Shown one piece after another: positions 14,633-21,567 of a stretch of 21,567 nucleotides of DNA (position 1 is its first letter; every line of letters starts with the position of its first letter). The notes beneath the pieces are model-generated. The model saw only the letters and a program-made list of their open reading frames with translations, had not been told where the DNA came from and did not search any database. Both the position numbers and the translations under genes were made by a program. This DNA is from Lachnospiraceae bacterium (lineage in GTDB: Bacteria; Bacillota; Clostridia; Lachnospirales; Lachnospiraceae), in NCBI GenBank assembly GCA_009774215.1, contig VSNH01000041.1:1-21567 (forward strand). The letters run 5' to 3'.

Positions 14633-14681
14633 ATGTACTTATCATATAAGCACATTATAACACTTATTTTCTTCCTGTCAA
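14633..14681 (-). promoter_or_regulatory. Promoter and operator of the GntR/ABC operon
   Basis: TTGACA (14681-14676) and TATAAT (14659-14654) are 16 bases apart. An inverted repeat ATGTACTTAT-cat-ATAAGCACAT (14633-14655, one mismatch) begins at the -10 and extends over the start site. Another CTTAT half lies at 14662-14666, giving alternating ATAAG/CTTAT elements. A dimeric GntR protein bound here would block initiation. Confidence 0.75.
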
Positions 14682-14701
14682 CATACAAATCGGAGACAGG
14701 G

Positions 14702-14730
14702 TTGTAAATGACATATCCGTATTTTATAAT
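14702..14730 (+). promoter_or_regulatory. Promoter of the cysteine-rich protein gene
   Basis: TTGTAA (14702-14707) and TATAAT (14725-14730) are separated by 17 bases, about 30 bases before the start codon. It is divergent from the GntR promoter, whose operator lies about 50 bases away. It may also serve azlC and azlD, since no terminator is evident before them. Confidence 0.65.
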
Positions 14731-14762
14731 GAAAATAATTCGAAAATGCTATGGAGGTTTTT

Positions 14763-15875
14763 ATGGGGAGAATGGCACAGAAGTGTAAGCAATGTGGTCG
14801 GGAAATTTATTTTGACGGAATTTGTATTTCCTGCCGTGCTGAAAACGAGCGAAATGAAATACTGACATTGCCACAGGAAGCAATTGACGCCGCGATCCAT
14901 AAAATATGCGACGAGATACGTGAAACGGAAAAATTGGATAAAGAACGGCATTTGTTTACAAAACTGCTCAATTACAGAGATATTGATACCGCAGAAATTG
15001 CAAAAGCCGCTTTTGAAAAACGCCTCTTCTATCCGAGCGAGATATACAAAGATGCGCCTGATGATGTCCTTCAGGCAATGCTTTCGATGCTGAAACAGGA
15101 TGACATTCCTTCCAGACTTGCCGGAGGACTTTTACTTTGTCTTGCCATTCATGGCGGCGAAGAAGTTTTTCATACCTTTACAGAGCTTGAAAAGCAGCCG
15201 CGAAAATGGCAGGAAAAGCTTTACATCAGTCCTTCGGTTTACGCTACATACGGTGGATGGTCATATGACGGTGATGGCAATGCCTTACAGACAAATTTTG
15301 AGAAATGCTACCCGATGATAAAAGCGGATGCGAATCAGCGAAAGCACAGCCCGGTAAAAATCGGAGCCAGGACAAATGAAAAATGTTCTTACTGCGGATG
15401 CACTGTGGTAAATCTGATGGAGATCGACGGAAGGGATTCCCGCTTAAGGTTTCTTGGAATTGACGGGAACATAAAAGTAAAGTGCTGCCCGAGTTGTGTG
15501 ATGAATACAGATGCTAATCTTTGCCGATATTCCATAGACGGCGAGAGCGAGATTGTTTATGACAGCGAGCCCTTAAATACCGAAGATTATGTCAGAGACA
15601 GCGGCATTGAGGAACTTTGCTCCAATTCCTATATTTTAGGAGAATCCCCTGTTCCGCCAAGATATGCGGCTGATTGGGAAGGCGGCTCGTCCATCGGCGG
15701 TTTTGCATTCTGGATTCAAGATTGCGATATCAGGATATGTCCCGACTGCAAAAAACCCATGAAATACCTCGCCCAAATTCAATGGGACACAGTATTGGAC
15801 GGCTGGGAGGGAAACGCTTATATCGAAATCTGTAAGGATTGCTGCCTGATCGCCATATTACACCAGCAAACATAA
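14763..15875 (+). CDS. Cysteine-rich zinc-ribbon-like protein of unknown function
   Basis: The 370-residue soluble product carries four cysteine-pair clusters: an N-terminal ribbon (Cys8-x2-Cys11 and Cys21-x2-Cys24), Cys208/Cys211 (KCSYCGC), Cys241-Cys245 (KCCPSC) and a C-terminal pair (CPDC, 326-329, with CKDC, 357-360). Between the first two is a helical region (about 35-150), with HEAT-like character around LQAMLSMLKQDDIPSRLAGG. The C-terminal part (IGGFAFWIQD followed by CPDCKKPMKYLAQIQWD) recalls DUF1963/YwqG-like proteins, a weak resemblance. Start at 14763 is chosen because GGAGG lies six bases upstream. Base composition is visibly more AT-rich than neighbouring genes, which may reflect recent acquisition. 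No function is claimed. Confidence 0.75.
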   Translation: MGRMAQKCKQCGREIYFDGICISCRAENERNEILTLPQEAIDAAIHKICDEIRETEKLDKERHLFTKLLNYRDIDTAEIAKAAFEKRLFYPSEIYKDAPDDVLQAMLSMLKQDDIPSRLAGGLLLCLAIHGGEEVFHTFTELEKQPRKWQEKLYISPSVYATYGGWSYDGDGNALQTNFEKCYPMIKADANQRKHSPVKIGARTNEKCSYCGCTVVNLMEIDGRDSRLRFLGIDGNIKVKCCPSCVMNTDANLCRYSIDGESEIVYDSEPLNTEDYVRDSGIEELCSNSYILGESPVPPRYAADWEGGSSIGGFAFWIQDCDIRICPDCKKPMKYLAQIQWDTVLDGWEGNAYIEICKDCCLIAILHQQT

Positions 15876-15912
15876 TCCCTATTCACATATGTAAAAGGAG
15901 CTTTTACTCACC

Positions 15913-16671
15913 ATGACTACAGAAAATAAAATCTGCTTCCTGCACGGGATGCGGGACGGCAGTCCCATCGCACTGGGATATTTTGCGGTGGCCTTCACAC
16001 TTGGCATCGCCGCCAGAAACGCGGGGCTCTCCGCCATACAGGCACTGATCGCCAGCGCGCTGAACAACGCTTCCGCCGGGGAATATGCGGGATTCGCGCT
16101 GATCGCGGCGGGGAGCAGCTATGTGGAAACGGCTATAATGACTCTAGTGGTCAACGCAAGATATCTTCTCATGTCCTGCGCCCTCAGCCAGAAACTGAAG
16201 CCGGACACGCATCTTCGTCATCGGATGCTGATCGCCTATGACGTGACTGACGAAATTTTCGGCATCTGTGTGGCACAGCCGGGTTATCTGAATCCATGGT
16301 ACGCCTACGGCGCCATCGCGGTGGCGATTCCCGGATGGGCTCTCGGTACTTTTTTCGGTGTGATTATGGGAAATGTGCTGCCGACCAGAGTGGTCAGTGC
16401 ATTGAGTGTAGGACTCTACGGTATGTTCCTGGCCATCATCATCCCGCCCGCCAGAAAAGACCGGGTGATCGCAGGCGTGGTGGCCGTCGGCTTTGCGGCA
16501 AGTTTTCTCGTAAACCGCCTGCCCGTGTTTGACGGTGTGTCCACCGGGATAAAGACCATTGCTCTCACTGTTGCGTTGGCGTTTGCCGCGGCAGTCCTGT
16601 TTCCGACTGACACAGACAAAAAATCGGGCGCCCATGCACCCGATTCAGAGAATGCTCCGCATTCTCCTTGA
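15913..16671 (+). CDS. azlC: AzlC family branched-chain amino-acid exporter, large subunit
   Basis: The 252-residue membrane protein has the AzlC hallmark start (GMRDGSPIALGYFAVAFTLG, residues 12-31) and the family's signature region (YVETAIMTLVVNARYLLMS). Several further helices follow (for example VVSALSVGLYGMFLAIIIPP). AzlC works with AzlD to export branched-chain amino acids and analogues. The ATG follows AAAAGGAGCTTTTACTCACC. It starts 37 bases after the cysteine-rich protein gene and is followed 53 bases later by azlD. The C-terminus has a short polar His/Pro/Asp tail (SGAHAPDSENAPHSP). Confidence 0.93.
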   Translation: MTTENKICFLHGMRDGSPIALGYFAVAFTLGIAARNAGLSAIQALIASALNNASAGEYAGFALIAAGSSYVETAIMTLVVNARYLLMSCALSQKLKPDTHLRHRMLIAYDVTDEIFGICVAQPGYLNPWYAYGAIAVAIPGWALGTFFGVIMGNVLPTRVVSALSVGLYGMFLAIIIPPARKDRVIAGVVAVGFAASFLVNRLPVFDGVSTGIKTIALTVALAFAAAVLFPTDTDKKSGAHAPDSENAPHSP

Positions 16672-16724
16672 ATGATTCGCGCTAACCGCAATGATAAAAA
16701 GAAAATGAGGAGGTACATTTAGAA

Positions 16725-17036
16725 ATGGAACATAATATATGGATTTATCTTCTGGTGATGGCAGCAGTCTCCTATGTGATCCGCATGGCGCCTTTGGTGT
16801 TGATCCGTAAGGAAATCACCAACAAATATCTGCGTTCGTTCCTCTTCTATGTGCCTTACGCGACACTTGCCGTTATGACATTTCCTGCCATCATGGAAGC
16901 CACACAGGTGCCGGCAGCGGGACTTTGCGCACTCATTGCAGGTATCATCCTTGCCTGGAAAGGCTGTAGTCTCTTCCAGGTCGCCGTACTCTGCTGCACC
17001 GTCGCGTTTCTGGTGGAACTGCTGCCTTTCTTCTAA
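16725..17036 (+). CDS. azlD: AzlD family branched-chain amino-acid exporter, small subunit
   Basis: The 103-residue product has three to four membrane segments and the AzlD pattern (AAVSYVIRMAPLVLI, then RSFLFYVPYATLAVMTFPA and LCALIAGIILAW). AzlD is the small partner of AzlC, and its position right after azlC supports a functional pair. GAGGAGG lies about 12 bases before the start. A hairpin immediately follows its stop codon. Confidence 0.92.
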   Translation: MEHNIWIYLLVMAAVSYVIRMAPLVLIRKEITNKYLRSFLFYVPYATLAVMTFPAIMEATQVPAAGLCALIAGIILAWKGCSLFQVAVLCCTVAFLVELLPFF

Positions 17037-17062
17037 AAATCGTCGCTTCGCAGCGACGATTT
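17037..17062 (+). terminator. Hairpin after azlD
   Basis: AAATCGTCGCT pairs perfectly with AGCGACGATTT (11 bp) around a four-base loop, directly behind the azlD stop. It ends in TTTAAAC rather than a long T-run, so termination may be partial; the stem is symmetrical. Confidence 0.65.
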
Positions 17063-17260
17063 AAACATGTGGCGGTATGCATCCGTTCGCACGGAAACCT
17101 AGTGCGCCGTTTTCCAATTGCATACACTTTTTGCGAAGTCCAGAATTTCCTTATACAAGGCGTTTGAGGGAGGCGATGCGGTGGCATCGTTGACCGAAAA
17201 CAACGCAGTAGAAGGGAATGCTGGCAAGCAAAAAAGGATAGTTAATTGGTAAATGGAGCA
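17063..17260. other. Non-coding stretch with nested hairpins, possible interspersed repeat
   Basis: This ~200-base gap between azlD and the DUF6465 gene lacks a gene with a usable start and ribosome binding site. It contains GTATGCA pairing with TGCATAC (about 17073-17125) around an inner CCGT-tcgc-ACGG hairpin, and codes no conserved frame that I can recognise. It may be a degraded gene or a repeat shared with other sites in the genome. Confidence 0.3.
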
Positions 17261-17524
17261 CTAGAAAAGATTTACCTTACCCACCACGCCGTCGTTGATG
17301 ACATAGTATGCCGTGAAATCCTCGGGCTTTACATAGATCTGCATATTTTCGATGGAATCCGCCTTATAGCCCTTGGCATAATAATGTGCCTTGACCCGTT
17401 CGGTCACATCATCCATATTAACCTCGTAATTGCGGTACTGTAAAATGACTTCCGAATCAATTTCCTTCTTCGTCTCCACCTTCGCCTCCGTATTTACCTG
17501 TGTTTCCACCTTTGTATTTTCCAT
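17261..17524 (-). CDS. DUF6465 family protein
   Basis: The 87-residue protein has a charged Glu/Lys/Thr/Val-rich N-terminus (about 1-25) followed by a compact conserved domain (VILQYRNYEVNMDDVTERVK, then MQIYVKPEDFTAYYVIND) of the DUF6465 type found in Clostridia. It is predicted soluble and cytoplasmic. The function of the family is not known. AAAGGGGATTGCGC precedes the ATG, and a good promoter lies about 70 bases upstream. It is monocistronic and divergent from the ybaK-type gene. Confidence 0.85.
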   Translation of the reverse strand: MENTKVETQVNTEAKVETKKEIDSEVILQYRNYEVNMDDVTERVKAHYYAKGYKADSIENMQIYVKPEDFTAYYVINDGVVGKVNLF

Positions 17525-17593
17525 TGCGCAATCCCCTTTCTGTACCGGCTCTCCGGCCTGTCCCTAAAACATCTGCAATTTTGTTCTCATAAC

Positions 17594-17622
17594 AGTGTAC
17601 CACAATCAAAACAATCTTACAA
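17594..17622 (-). promoter_or_regulatory. Promoter of the DUF6465 gene
   Basis: TTGTAA (17622-17617), 17 bases, then TACACT (17599-17594). Transcription would start near 17587, about 63 bases before the start codon. Confidence 0.6.
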
Positions 17623-17646
17623 TGCACGCAAAACGTTTTTGCATGA

Positions 17647-17675
17647 TTGTAGCCACGCGCATTTTATGCTATACT
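17647..17675 (+). promoter_or_regulatory. Promoter of the ybaK-type gene
   Basis: TTGTAG (17647-17652), 17 bases, then TATACT (17670-17675). Transcription would start near 17682, about 50 bases before the ATG. It is back to back with the DUF6465 promoter. Confidence 0.6.
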
Positions 17676-17731
17676 TCACCTGATGAATCGGAAAGAAACT
17701 TATTTCTTGCAGGCTTACAGGAGAAACCGTT

Positions 17732-18214
17732 ATGAAAAATAAAGAAGAAAAAACCAATGCCATCCGGCTGCTGGAGCAGAGGAAGCTGCGGTTTCAAGTC
17801 CATGATTACTCACAGTCCGATGCCGTAAACGGCATGGAAGTTGCGAATTATCTAAATGAAAATCCCGACCGGGTTTTTAAGACGCTTGTCACCGTCGGCA
17901 AATCCGCCGGCCACTATGTCTTTCTCGTGCCGGTAAACCGGGAGCTTGATCTGAAAAAGGCCGCAAAATCGGTGAACGAAAAGAGCATTGAAATGATAAA
18001 AGCAAAGGAACTGCTGCCGCTCACAGGCTACATCCACGGCGGCTGTTCGCCTGTGGGCATGAAAAAATTCTTTCCCACCGTCATCGACACCGGCGCGGAA
18101 AAGTTCGACGAAATTTTATTCAGCGGCGGCAAAATCGGACTGCAGATTGAAATGAGCCTCTCGGAACTGCAAAAAGTCATTACCTTCCAACTGGCGGATA
18201 TTGCCTCTCCGTAA
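17732..18214 (+). CDS. ybaK: Cys-tRNA(Pro)/Cys-tRNA(Cys) deacylase, YbaK/EbsC family
   Basis: The 160-residue protein is a free-standing trans-editing domain that hydrolyses cysteine mischarged on tRNA-Pro. Family motifs are visible: the catalytic Lys region (PDRVFKTLVTVG, Lys50), a hydrophobic core strand (HYVFLVPVNRELDLKKAA) and the Gly-rich substrate loop GGCSPVGMKK (about 103-112). Length and motif spacing are normal for the family. ACAGGAGAAACCGTT precedes the ATG, and a hairpin terminator follows. Confidence 0.93.
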   Translation: MKNKEEKTNAIRLLEQRKLRFQVHDYSQSDAVNGMEVANYLNENPDRVFKTLVTVGKSAGHYVFLVPVNRELDLKKAAKSVNEKSIEMIKAKELLPLTGYIHGGCSPVGMKKFFPTVIDTGAEKFDEILFSGGKIGLQIEMSLSELQKVITFQLADIASP

Positions 18215-18247
18215 TTCCGCACGCCGGACACCATGGTTTCCCCGCAC

Positions 18248-18276
18248 GGAGAACGCCCGTATTTGGGGCATTCTCC
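18248..18276 (+). terminator. Hairpin after the ybaK-type gene
   Basis: GGAGAACGCCC pairs with GGGGCATTCTCC (about 11 bp with one mismatch-like wobble) around a short loop. No T-run follows, so it may act together with the next small hairpin (AGTCTGC-AGC-GCAGACT, about 18288-18304) between convergent genes. Confidence 0.5.
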
Positions 18277-18366
18277 GGTTTGAGAACAGTCTGCAGCGCA
18301 GACTTGGCATTTCTTAACGAAGCGGCCTCTGCTGCCGAGTCTTAGAAGTACTTCTCACACACTGAC

Positions 18367-19821
18367 TTACCGCCCGATCCATGTGCTTCTCGAAAACAGA
18401 ATCAATATCGGGAAAATCTCCAGACGTCCCGCCAGCATATCCACAATGAGCAGAGACTTGGACAAAAGGCTGTAATCACCGAAATTGCATGTGGGCCCCA
18501 CACTCTCAATACCCGGTCCGATATTGTTAAAGCAGGCCAGCACCGCCGAAAAATTTGTCATCAGCGAGAAGCCGTCTATGGAAATCACAATAAAGCTAAA
18601 CACGATGATAAAGGCGTAGGCCGCCAGATACGCGTTGGTATTGTCAAGCACACGCTCGGTCACCATCTGTCCGTTCACGCGCACCACCTGCACCTTCCGC
18701 GGATGCAGGATCTGCCTCACATTGCGACGCAGGCTTTTGATCAGAAGCAGCGCGCGCCCGCACTTAAAGCCGCCTCCCGTGCTTCCCGCACAGGCGCCTA
18801 TCATCATCAGGCCCAGAAGAATCGCCTTGGAGAAGCTGGGCCACAGGTCAAAATCCGTGGTGGCAAATCCGGTAGTAGTAATGATGCTGGATACCTGAAA
18901 AGCCACATGGCGAATCGTCTCTTCCAGCGTCCCATATAATCCTCTCACATTCCAGGCAATCAGCAAAATGCTTGCAAGCACCGTCCCCAGATAAAAGCGC
19001 AGTTCCTCGTCCTGAAACACATTCTTTACCTGACGAATCGCCAGCATATAATAACAGCTGAAATTCACACCAAACAGCAGCATAAACACGGTACACACAT
19101 TTTGCAGATAAGGACTGTAGCCGGCAATGCTGTCATTTTTGACACCGAAACCGCCTGTCCCCGCCGTCCCGAAAGCCGTGCAGACCGCATCAAACAGCGG
19201 CATTTTACCAACCAGCAAAAAGATCACGTTTAATATGGTCAAAAAGACATAGATAAAATACAGGTTCTTCGCGGAATCCTTCATCTTGGGCACCAGCTTT
19301 TCCACTTTGGGGCCGGGGCTTTCCGCACGCAGCAGATGCATGGTATAGCCGTCGCTTTTCTCCCGCCCCCTGCCGATGGCCAGCACAAACACAAGCACGC
19401 CCATGCCGCCCAGCCAATGCGTAAAACTGCGCCAGTACAGATTTCCCATAGAGAGCGTCTCCACCTCCGGCAGAATGGAAGCCCCCGTCGTGGTAAAGCC
19501 GGAAACCGTCTCGAAGAGCGCGTCCACAAAGCGCGGAATTTCCCCCGAAAAGTAAAAGGGCAGACACCCTAAAAGACTCATCACAATCCAGCTCGCCCCC
19601 ACACAGACAAGCCCCTCTCTGGCATAAAAGCCCCTTCTCGCCTTTCTGCACAACAGATATAGAAAAAGCGCCGTCACCAGTGTGATGACTATTCCGGTCA
19701 AAAAGCCGAAAATCGTCTCCTTCTCCTGACGATATACACTGATCATCAGGGCCGGAAGCATAAACACCGCCTCAACCATAAGAATCCGGCTGATAAATTT
19801 TCCCATCATTCGATAATTCAT
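18367..19821 (-). CDS. trkH: Trk-type potassium uptake membrane protein TrkH
   Basis: The 484-residue protein is the ion-conducting subunit of a Trk/Ktr potassium uptake system. Four P-loop-like filters can be read: SGFTTTGASI, AFGTAGTGGFG, ITTTGFATTDF and FNNIGPG, each centred on the glycine of the potassium filter, with two membrane helices between successive loops. Length is usual for TrkH. The C-terminus (RLEIFPILILFSRSTWIGR) is the normal family ending. It starts 11 bases after trkA, with which it forms an operon; the ribosome binding site (AGGGTGG) is modest. It is convergent with the ybaK-type gene. Confidence 0.95.
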   Translation of the reverse strand: MNYRMMGKFISRILMVEAVFMLPALMISVYRQEKETIFGFLTGIVITLVTALFLYLLCRKARRGFYAREGLVCVGASWIVMSLLGCLPFYFSGEIPRFVDALFETVSGFTTTGASILPEVETLSMGNLYWRSFTHWLGGMGVLVFVLAIGRGREKSDGYTMHLLRAESPGPKVEKLVPKMKDSAKNLYFIYVFLTILNVIFLLVGKMPLFDAVCTAFGTAGTGGFGVKNDSIAGYSPYLQNVCTVFMLLFGVNFSCYYMLAIRQVKNVFQDEELRFYLGTVLASILLIAWNVRGLYGTLEETIRHVAFQVSSIITTTGFATTDFDLWPSFSKAILLGLMMIGACAGSTGGGFKCGRALLLIKSLRRNVRQILHPRKVQVVRVNGQMVTERVLDNTNAYLAAYAFIIVFSFIVISIDGFSLMTNFSAVLACFNNIGPGIESVGPTCNFGDYSLLSKSLLIVDMLAGRLEIFPILILFSRSTWIGR

Positions 19822-19832
19822 AACTAACCACC

Positions 19833-21194
19833 CTAGGACATAAAAATATCGTTGAGCTGGTAGATCACCTCATCCCTGCCTGTAACGATAATCACAGCGT
19901 CCCCCTTTTTATAGAAAGAATCGCCGTTCGGTATCTCAAAGCTGTTGTGCCTGTTAATGCCCGCCACACGGATATTTTTCTTGAGCTTCAACTTCTTGAG
20001 CGGTTCCTCGCAGTGTTTGGTGCTTTCATCCACAATAAACTCAATGGCCTCCGCCTGTCCGTCTGCAATCACGTTGACCGCCTGAGCCGCCCCCGTCTGG
20101 TTGCGAACCGCACGCACATACCGCACGATATCGTTACAGCACAGCTCCTTCGGACTGATCGTGCTGCCCACGGACAGCTTATCCAGAATCCGATTGTTGG
20201 AAAGCCTGCCAAGCTTGGTGATAATCTGAGGCACATCCGCATTGCTCCCGATCAGGGAGATAAAAAGGTTCATTTCGTCCACCCCGGTCAATGTGACAAG
20301 CACGTCACATTCCTCCAGTCCCTCCCTCTCCAGCAAAAACTCATTGCTGGCATCGCCGTGCACCACCGTCACATCGGGGAGCTGGTTTGCCAGAGACAGG
20401 CACCTGTCGTAGTCCTGCTCAATAATCTCCACCAGGATACCGTCCTGATGCAGAAGCTGCGCCAGATAGTAGCTGAGCCGCCCGCCGCCGCAGAGAAGCG
20501 CCCGCTTTGCCTTGTGCGTGATGATCCCTATATTTTTGAGGAACACGGTCAATTCCCTCGTAGACGCCGTCACGAAAATCCGATCCCCGGCCTGTAACAC
20601 AAAATTACCATCGGGGATGATCGCTTTGCTGTCCCGCAAAACGGCGCAGACAAGTATCTTGCACTTGACCACGTTCGCCAGATCAAAAAGCCCCACATTG
20701 CAGAGTTTCGAGTCCTCCCCGATCTTTAATTCCACAAGCTCCACCTTGCCCTTGGCAAAGGTATCTCTCTTTAAAAAACCGGGATACTTGATCAGCCGCT
20801 CCATCTCGATGGCCGCCTGCCTCTCCGGATTGACCACCATGGACAATCCAAACAGATGCCGCATCTGATAAATCTGATCCTTGTATTCCGGATTGCGTAT
20901 TCTCGCTATCGTATGCAGGTTGGGGTTCATTCCGTGCGCGATCGTACAGCAGAGCAGATTCACCTCGTCCGCTCCCGTCATAACGATCAGCAGCTCCGCC
21001 TCCTCCACACCGGCTTTGGAGAGCGTTGCCATGGACGCGCAGTTGCCCTGCACCGCCATAATGTCATAGCGCTCCTCACTCACCTCCAGGACTTCCGCCT
21101 TCGCGTCGATCAGCGTGATATCATGTCCCTCCGCAACCAACTGTCTTGTCAGCGTAGACCCGACTTTACCGTCCCCCGCGATTATGATGTTCAC
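19833..21194 (-). CDS. trkA: Trk potassium transporter regulatory subunit TrkA
   Basis: The 453-residue protein has two RCK units, each an NAD(H)/nucleotide-binding Rossmann domain plus TrkA-C domain: the first begins NIIIAGDGKVGSTLTRQL (GxGxxG at residues 7-12), the second near residue 230 with LLCGGGRLSYYLAQLL. It gates TrkH in the membrane in response to nucleotides. I choose the GTG at 21194 because GGAGGGAGC lies seven bases upstream and the protein then starts at the Rossmann strand. The frame stays open 46 codons further, but that part coincides with the structured leader. It lies upstream of trkH in one operon, driven by the promoter at 21441-21414. Confidence 0.95.
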   Translation of the reverse strand: MNIIIAGDGKVGSTLTRQLVAEGHDITLIDAKAEVLEVSEERYDIMAVQGNCASMATLSKAGVEEAELLIVMTGADEVNLLCCTIAHGMNPNLHTIARIRNPEYKDQIYQMRHLFGLSMVVNPERQAAIEMERLIKYPGFLKRDTFAKGKVELVELKIGEDSKLCNVGLFDLANVVKCKILVCAVLRDSKAIIPDGNFVLQAGDRIFVTASTRELTVFLKNIGIITHKAKRALLCGGGRLSYYLAQLLHQDGILVEIIEQDYDRCLSLANQLPDVTVVHGDASNEFLLEREGLEECDVLVTLTGVDEMNLFISLIGSNADVPQIITKLGRLSNNRILDKLSVGSTISPKELCCNDIVRYVRAVRNQTGAAQAVNVIADGQAEAIEFIVDESTKHCEEPLKKLKLKKNIRVAGINRHNSFEIPNGDSFYKKGDAVIIVTGRDEVIYQLNDIFMS

Positions 21195-21407
21195 TGAAAG
21201 CTCCCTCCGTTGTATCCTCGTCCGCAGTGCACGCTCGAAAAACCTTCGGTTTTCCTCTCGCACGGGCTGTCCGCCCACCGCTTCGATCCGTGCTGAACAA
21301 GCGCCACTGGCGCTTAACACCGCACGATACATCCGGCGCCATACTTGCTTCGGTGAGTAAACTCCCGTCCCAAGTATGCCTCTGTCAGCGCACTGCTCAT
21401 AGCTACC
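21195..21407 (-). other. Structured 5' leader of the trkA-trkH operon
   Basis: About 210 bases separate the predicted start site from trkA. At least three hairpins are present: CATACTTG/CAAGTATG (21340-21347 with 21371-21378, 8 bp), a nested bulged stem CGTGC...AAGCGC/GCGCTT...GCACG (21286-21328), and AAAACC-TTC-GGTTTT (21239-21253) enclosed by GTGC/GCAC. The region does not match the ydaO c-di-AMP riboswitch as I remember it. It is a candidate regulatory RNA or an interspersed repeat. Confidence 0.5.
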
Positions 21408-21413
21408 GTGTAC

Positions 21414-21441
21414 ATTATACCACTCCTATCCGAAAAGGCAA
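21414..21441 (-). promoter_or_regulatory. Promoter of the trkA-trkH operon
   Basis: TTGCCT (21441-21436), 16 bases, then a perfect TATAAT (21419-21414). An ATCCGAA/TTCGGAT inverted repeat (21428-21450) covers the -35 and part of the spacer, and could be an operator or a terminator stem. Confidence 0.65.
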
Positions 21442-21457
21442 TCTTCGGATTAACAAC

Positions 21458-21486
21458 AGAAGACACCCGCCTTTACGGATGTCCTC
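21458..21486 (-). terminator. Hairpin after the LysM-like gene
   Basis: On the minus strand AGGACATCCG pairs with CGGGTGTCTTCT (about 10 bp, with G-U pairs) and is followed by TGTTGTTAAT, a moderate T-rich tail. It would end the gene entering from the right edge before the trkA promoter. Confidence 0.5.
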
Positions 21487-21525
21487 CTGCCCGCCGCTGC
21501 GGGTTCTGCACAAAATCCTTGAAAT

Positions 21526-21567
21526 TCACGACGGAATCCGCAGCACCTGACCGATCTGCAGATTGTC
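21526..21567 (-). CDS. C-terminal end of a protein with a LysM-like motif, cut by the window edge
   Basis: Thirteen residues (DNLQIGQVLRIPS) precede a TGA stop at 21528-21526. The pattern NL-x-IGQ-x-L-x-IP is the end of a LysM peptidoglycan-binding module, so the gene probably encodes a cell-wall-associated protein with a C-terminal LysM repeat. The fragment is short, and the rest lies outside the window. Confidence 0.55.
   Translation of the reverse strand, partial: DNLQIGQVLRIPS

Noticed and set aside
21195..21332. 46-codon N-terminal extension of TrkA
   Set aside because: The extension coincides with stable hairpins, lacks a ribosome binding site at its ATG, and would precede the Rossmann strand that normally begins TrkA. 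The GTG at 21194 has a good ribosome binding site.
21195..21407. ydaO-type c-di-AMP riboswitch upstream of trkA
   Set aside because: The gene context fits, but I could not align the conserved motifs of that riboswitch to this leader, so I list it only as an unclassified structured leader.
1..21567. CRISPR array, tRNA, rRNA, insertion sequence or prophage
   Set aside because: No regularly spaced direct repeats, cloverleaf sequences, ribosomal RNA segments, transposase or phage genes were found.

Overview
The window looks like a chromosomal segment of a Firmicute of the class Clostridia, most likely a Lachnospiraceae gut commensal. The reasons are strong GGAGG-type ribosome binding sites, moderately GC-rich coding regions with AT-rich promoters close to the sigma-A consensus, and the gene families present (a DUF6465 protein, an ECF S component, a YtrA-type GntR/ABC pair, PadR/DUF1700/DUF4097, and a sugar ABC importer without its own ATPase). 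I see no rRNA, tRNA, CRISPR array, prophage or insertion sequence. The species assignment is inference.

Left end (1-610): the 5' end of a gene leaving the window, then a compact locus with features of a type I toxin-antitoxin system. A 40-residue hydrophobic peptide (390-512) is preceded by a 14-codon leader ORF whose stop overlaps its start (ATGA). It ends inside a 15-bp perfect hairpin that can terminate transcription in both directions. A near-consensus promoter on the opposite strand (610-582) fires convergently into that hairpin. The first transcribed bases on each side carry the same ~28-nt sequence, as inverted repeats at 265-293 and 541-567.

Glycan utilisation (630-8777, all minus strand): in transcription order, a 98-residue protein, a 1035-residue clan GH-Q/GH94-like phosphorylase, a GH30 glycosidase without a signal peptide, a lipoprotein sugar-binding protein, and two MalF/MalG-type permeases. 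The likely scheme is capture of a beta-gluco-oligosaccharide outside the cell, ABC import using a shared ATPase encoded elsewhere, then cytoplasmic hydrolysis and phosphorolysis. A G+C-rich hairpin after the binding-protein gene probably sets the binding-protein-to-permease ratio. An AGGTATC box recurs upstream of both transcription units.

Middle (9043-14681): an ECF vitamin-type S component on the plus strand, convergent with an envelope-stress-like cluster (PadR regulator, DUF1700 membrane protein, DUF4097 protein, PspC) and a GntR/ABC-ATPase/ABC-permease operon. Both regulators have inverted-repeat operators overlapping strong promoters, which predicts autoregulation.

Right part (14702-21567): an AT-rich gene for a cysteine-rich zinc-ribbon-like protein of unknown function, an AzlC/AzlD branched-chain amino-acid exporter, a DUF6465 protein, a YbaK/EbsC-type Cys-tRNA(Pro) deacylase, and the trkA-trkH potassium uptake operon. 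The trkA operon starts with a ~210-nt leader rich in hairpins. The last bases encode the C-terminus of a LysM-like protein.
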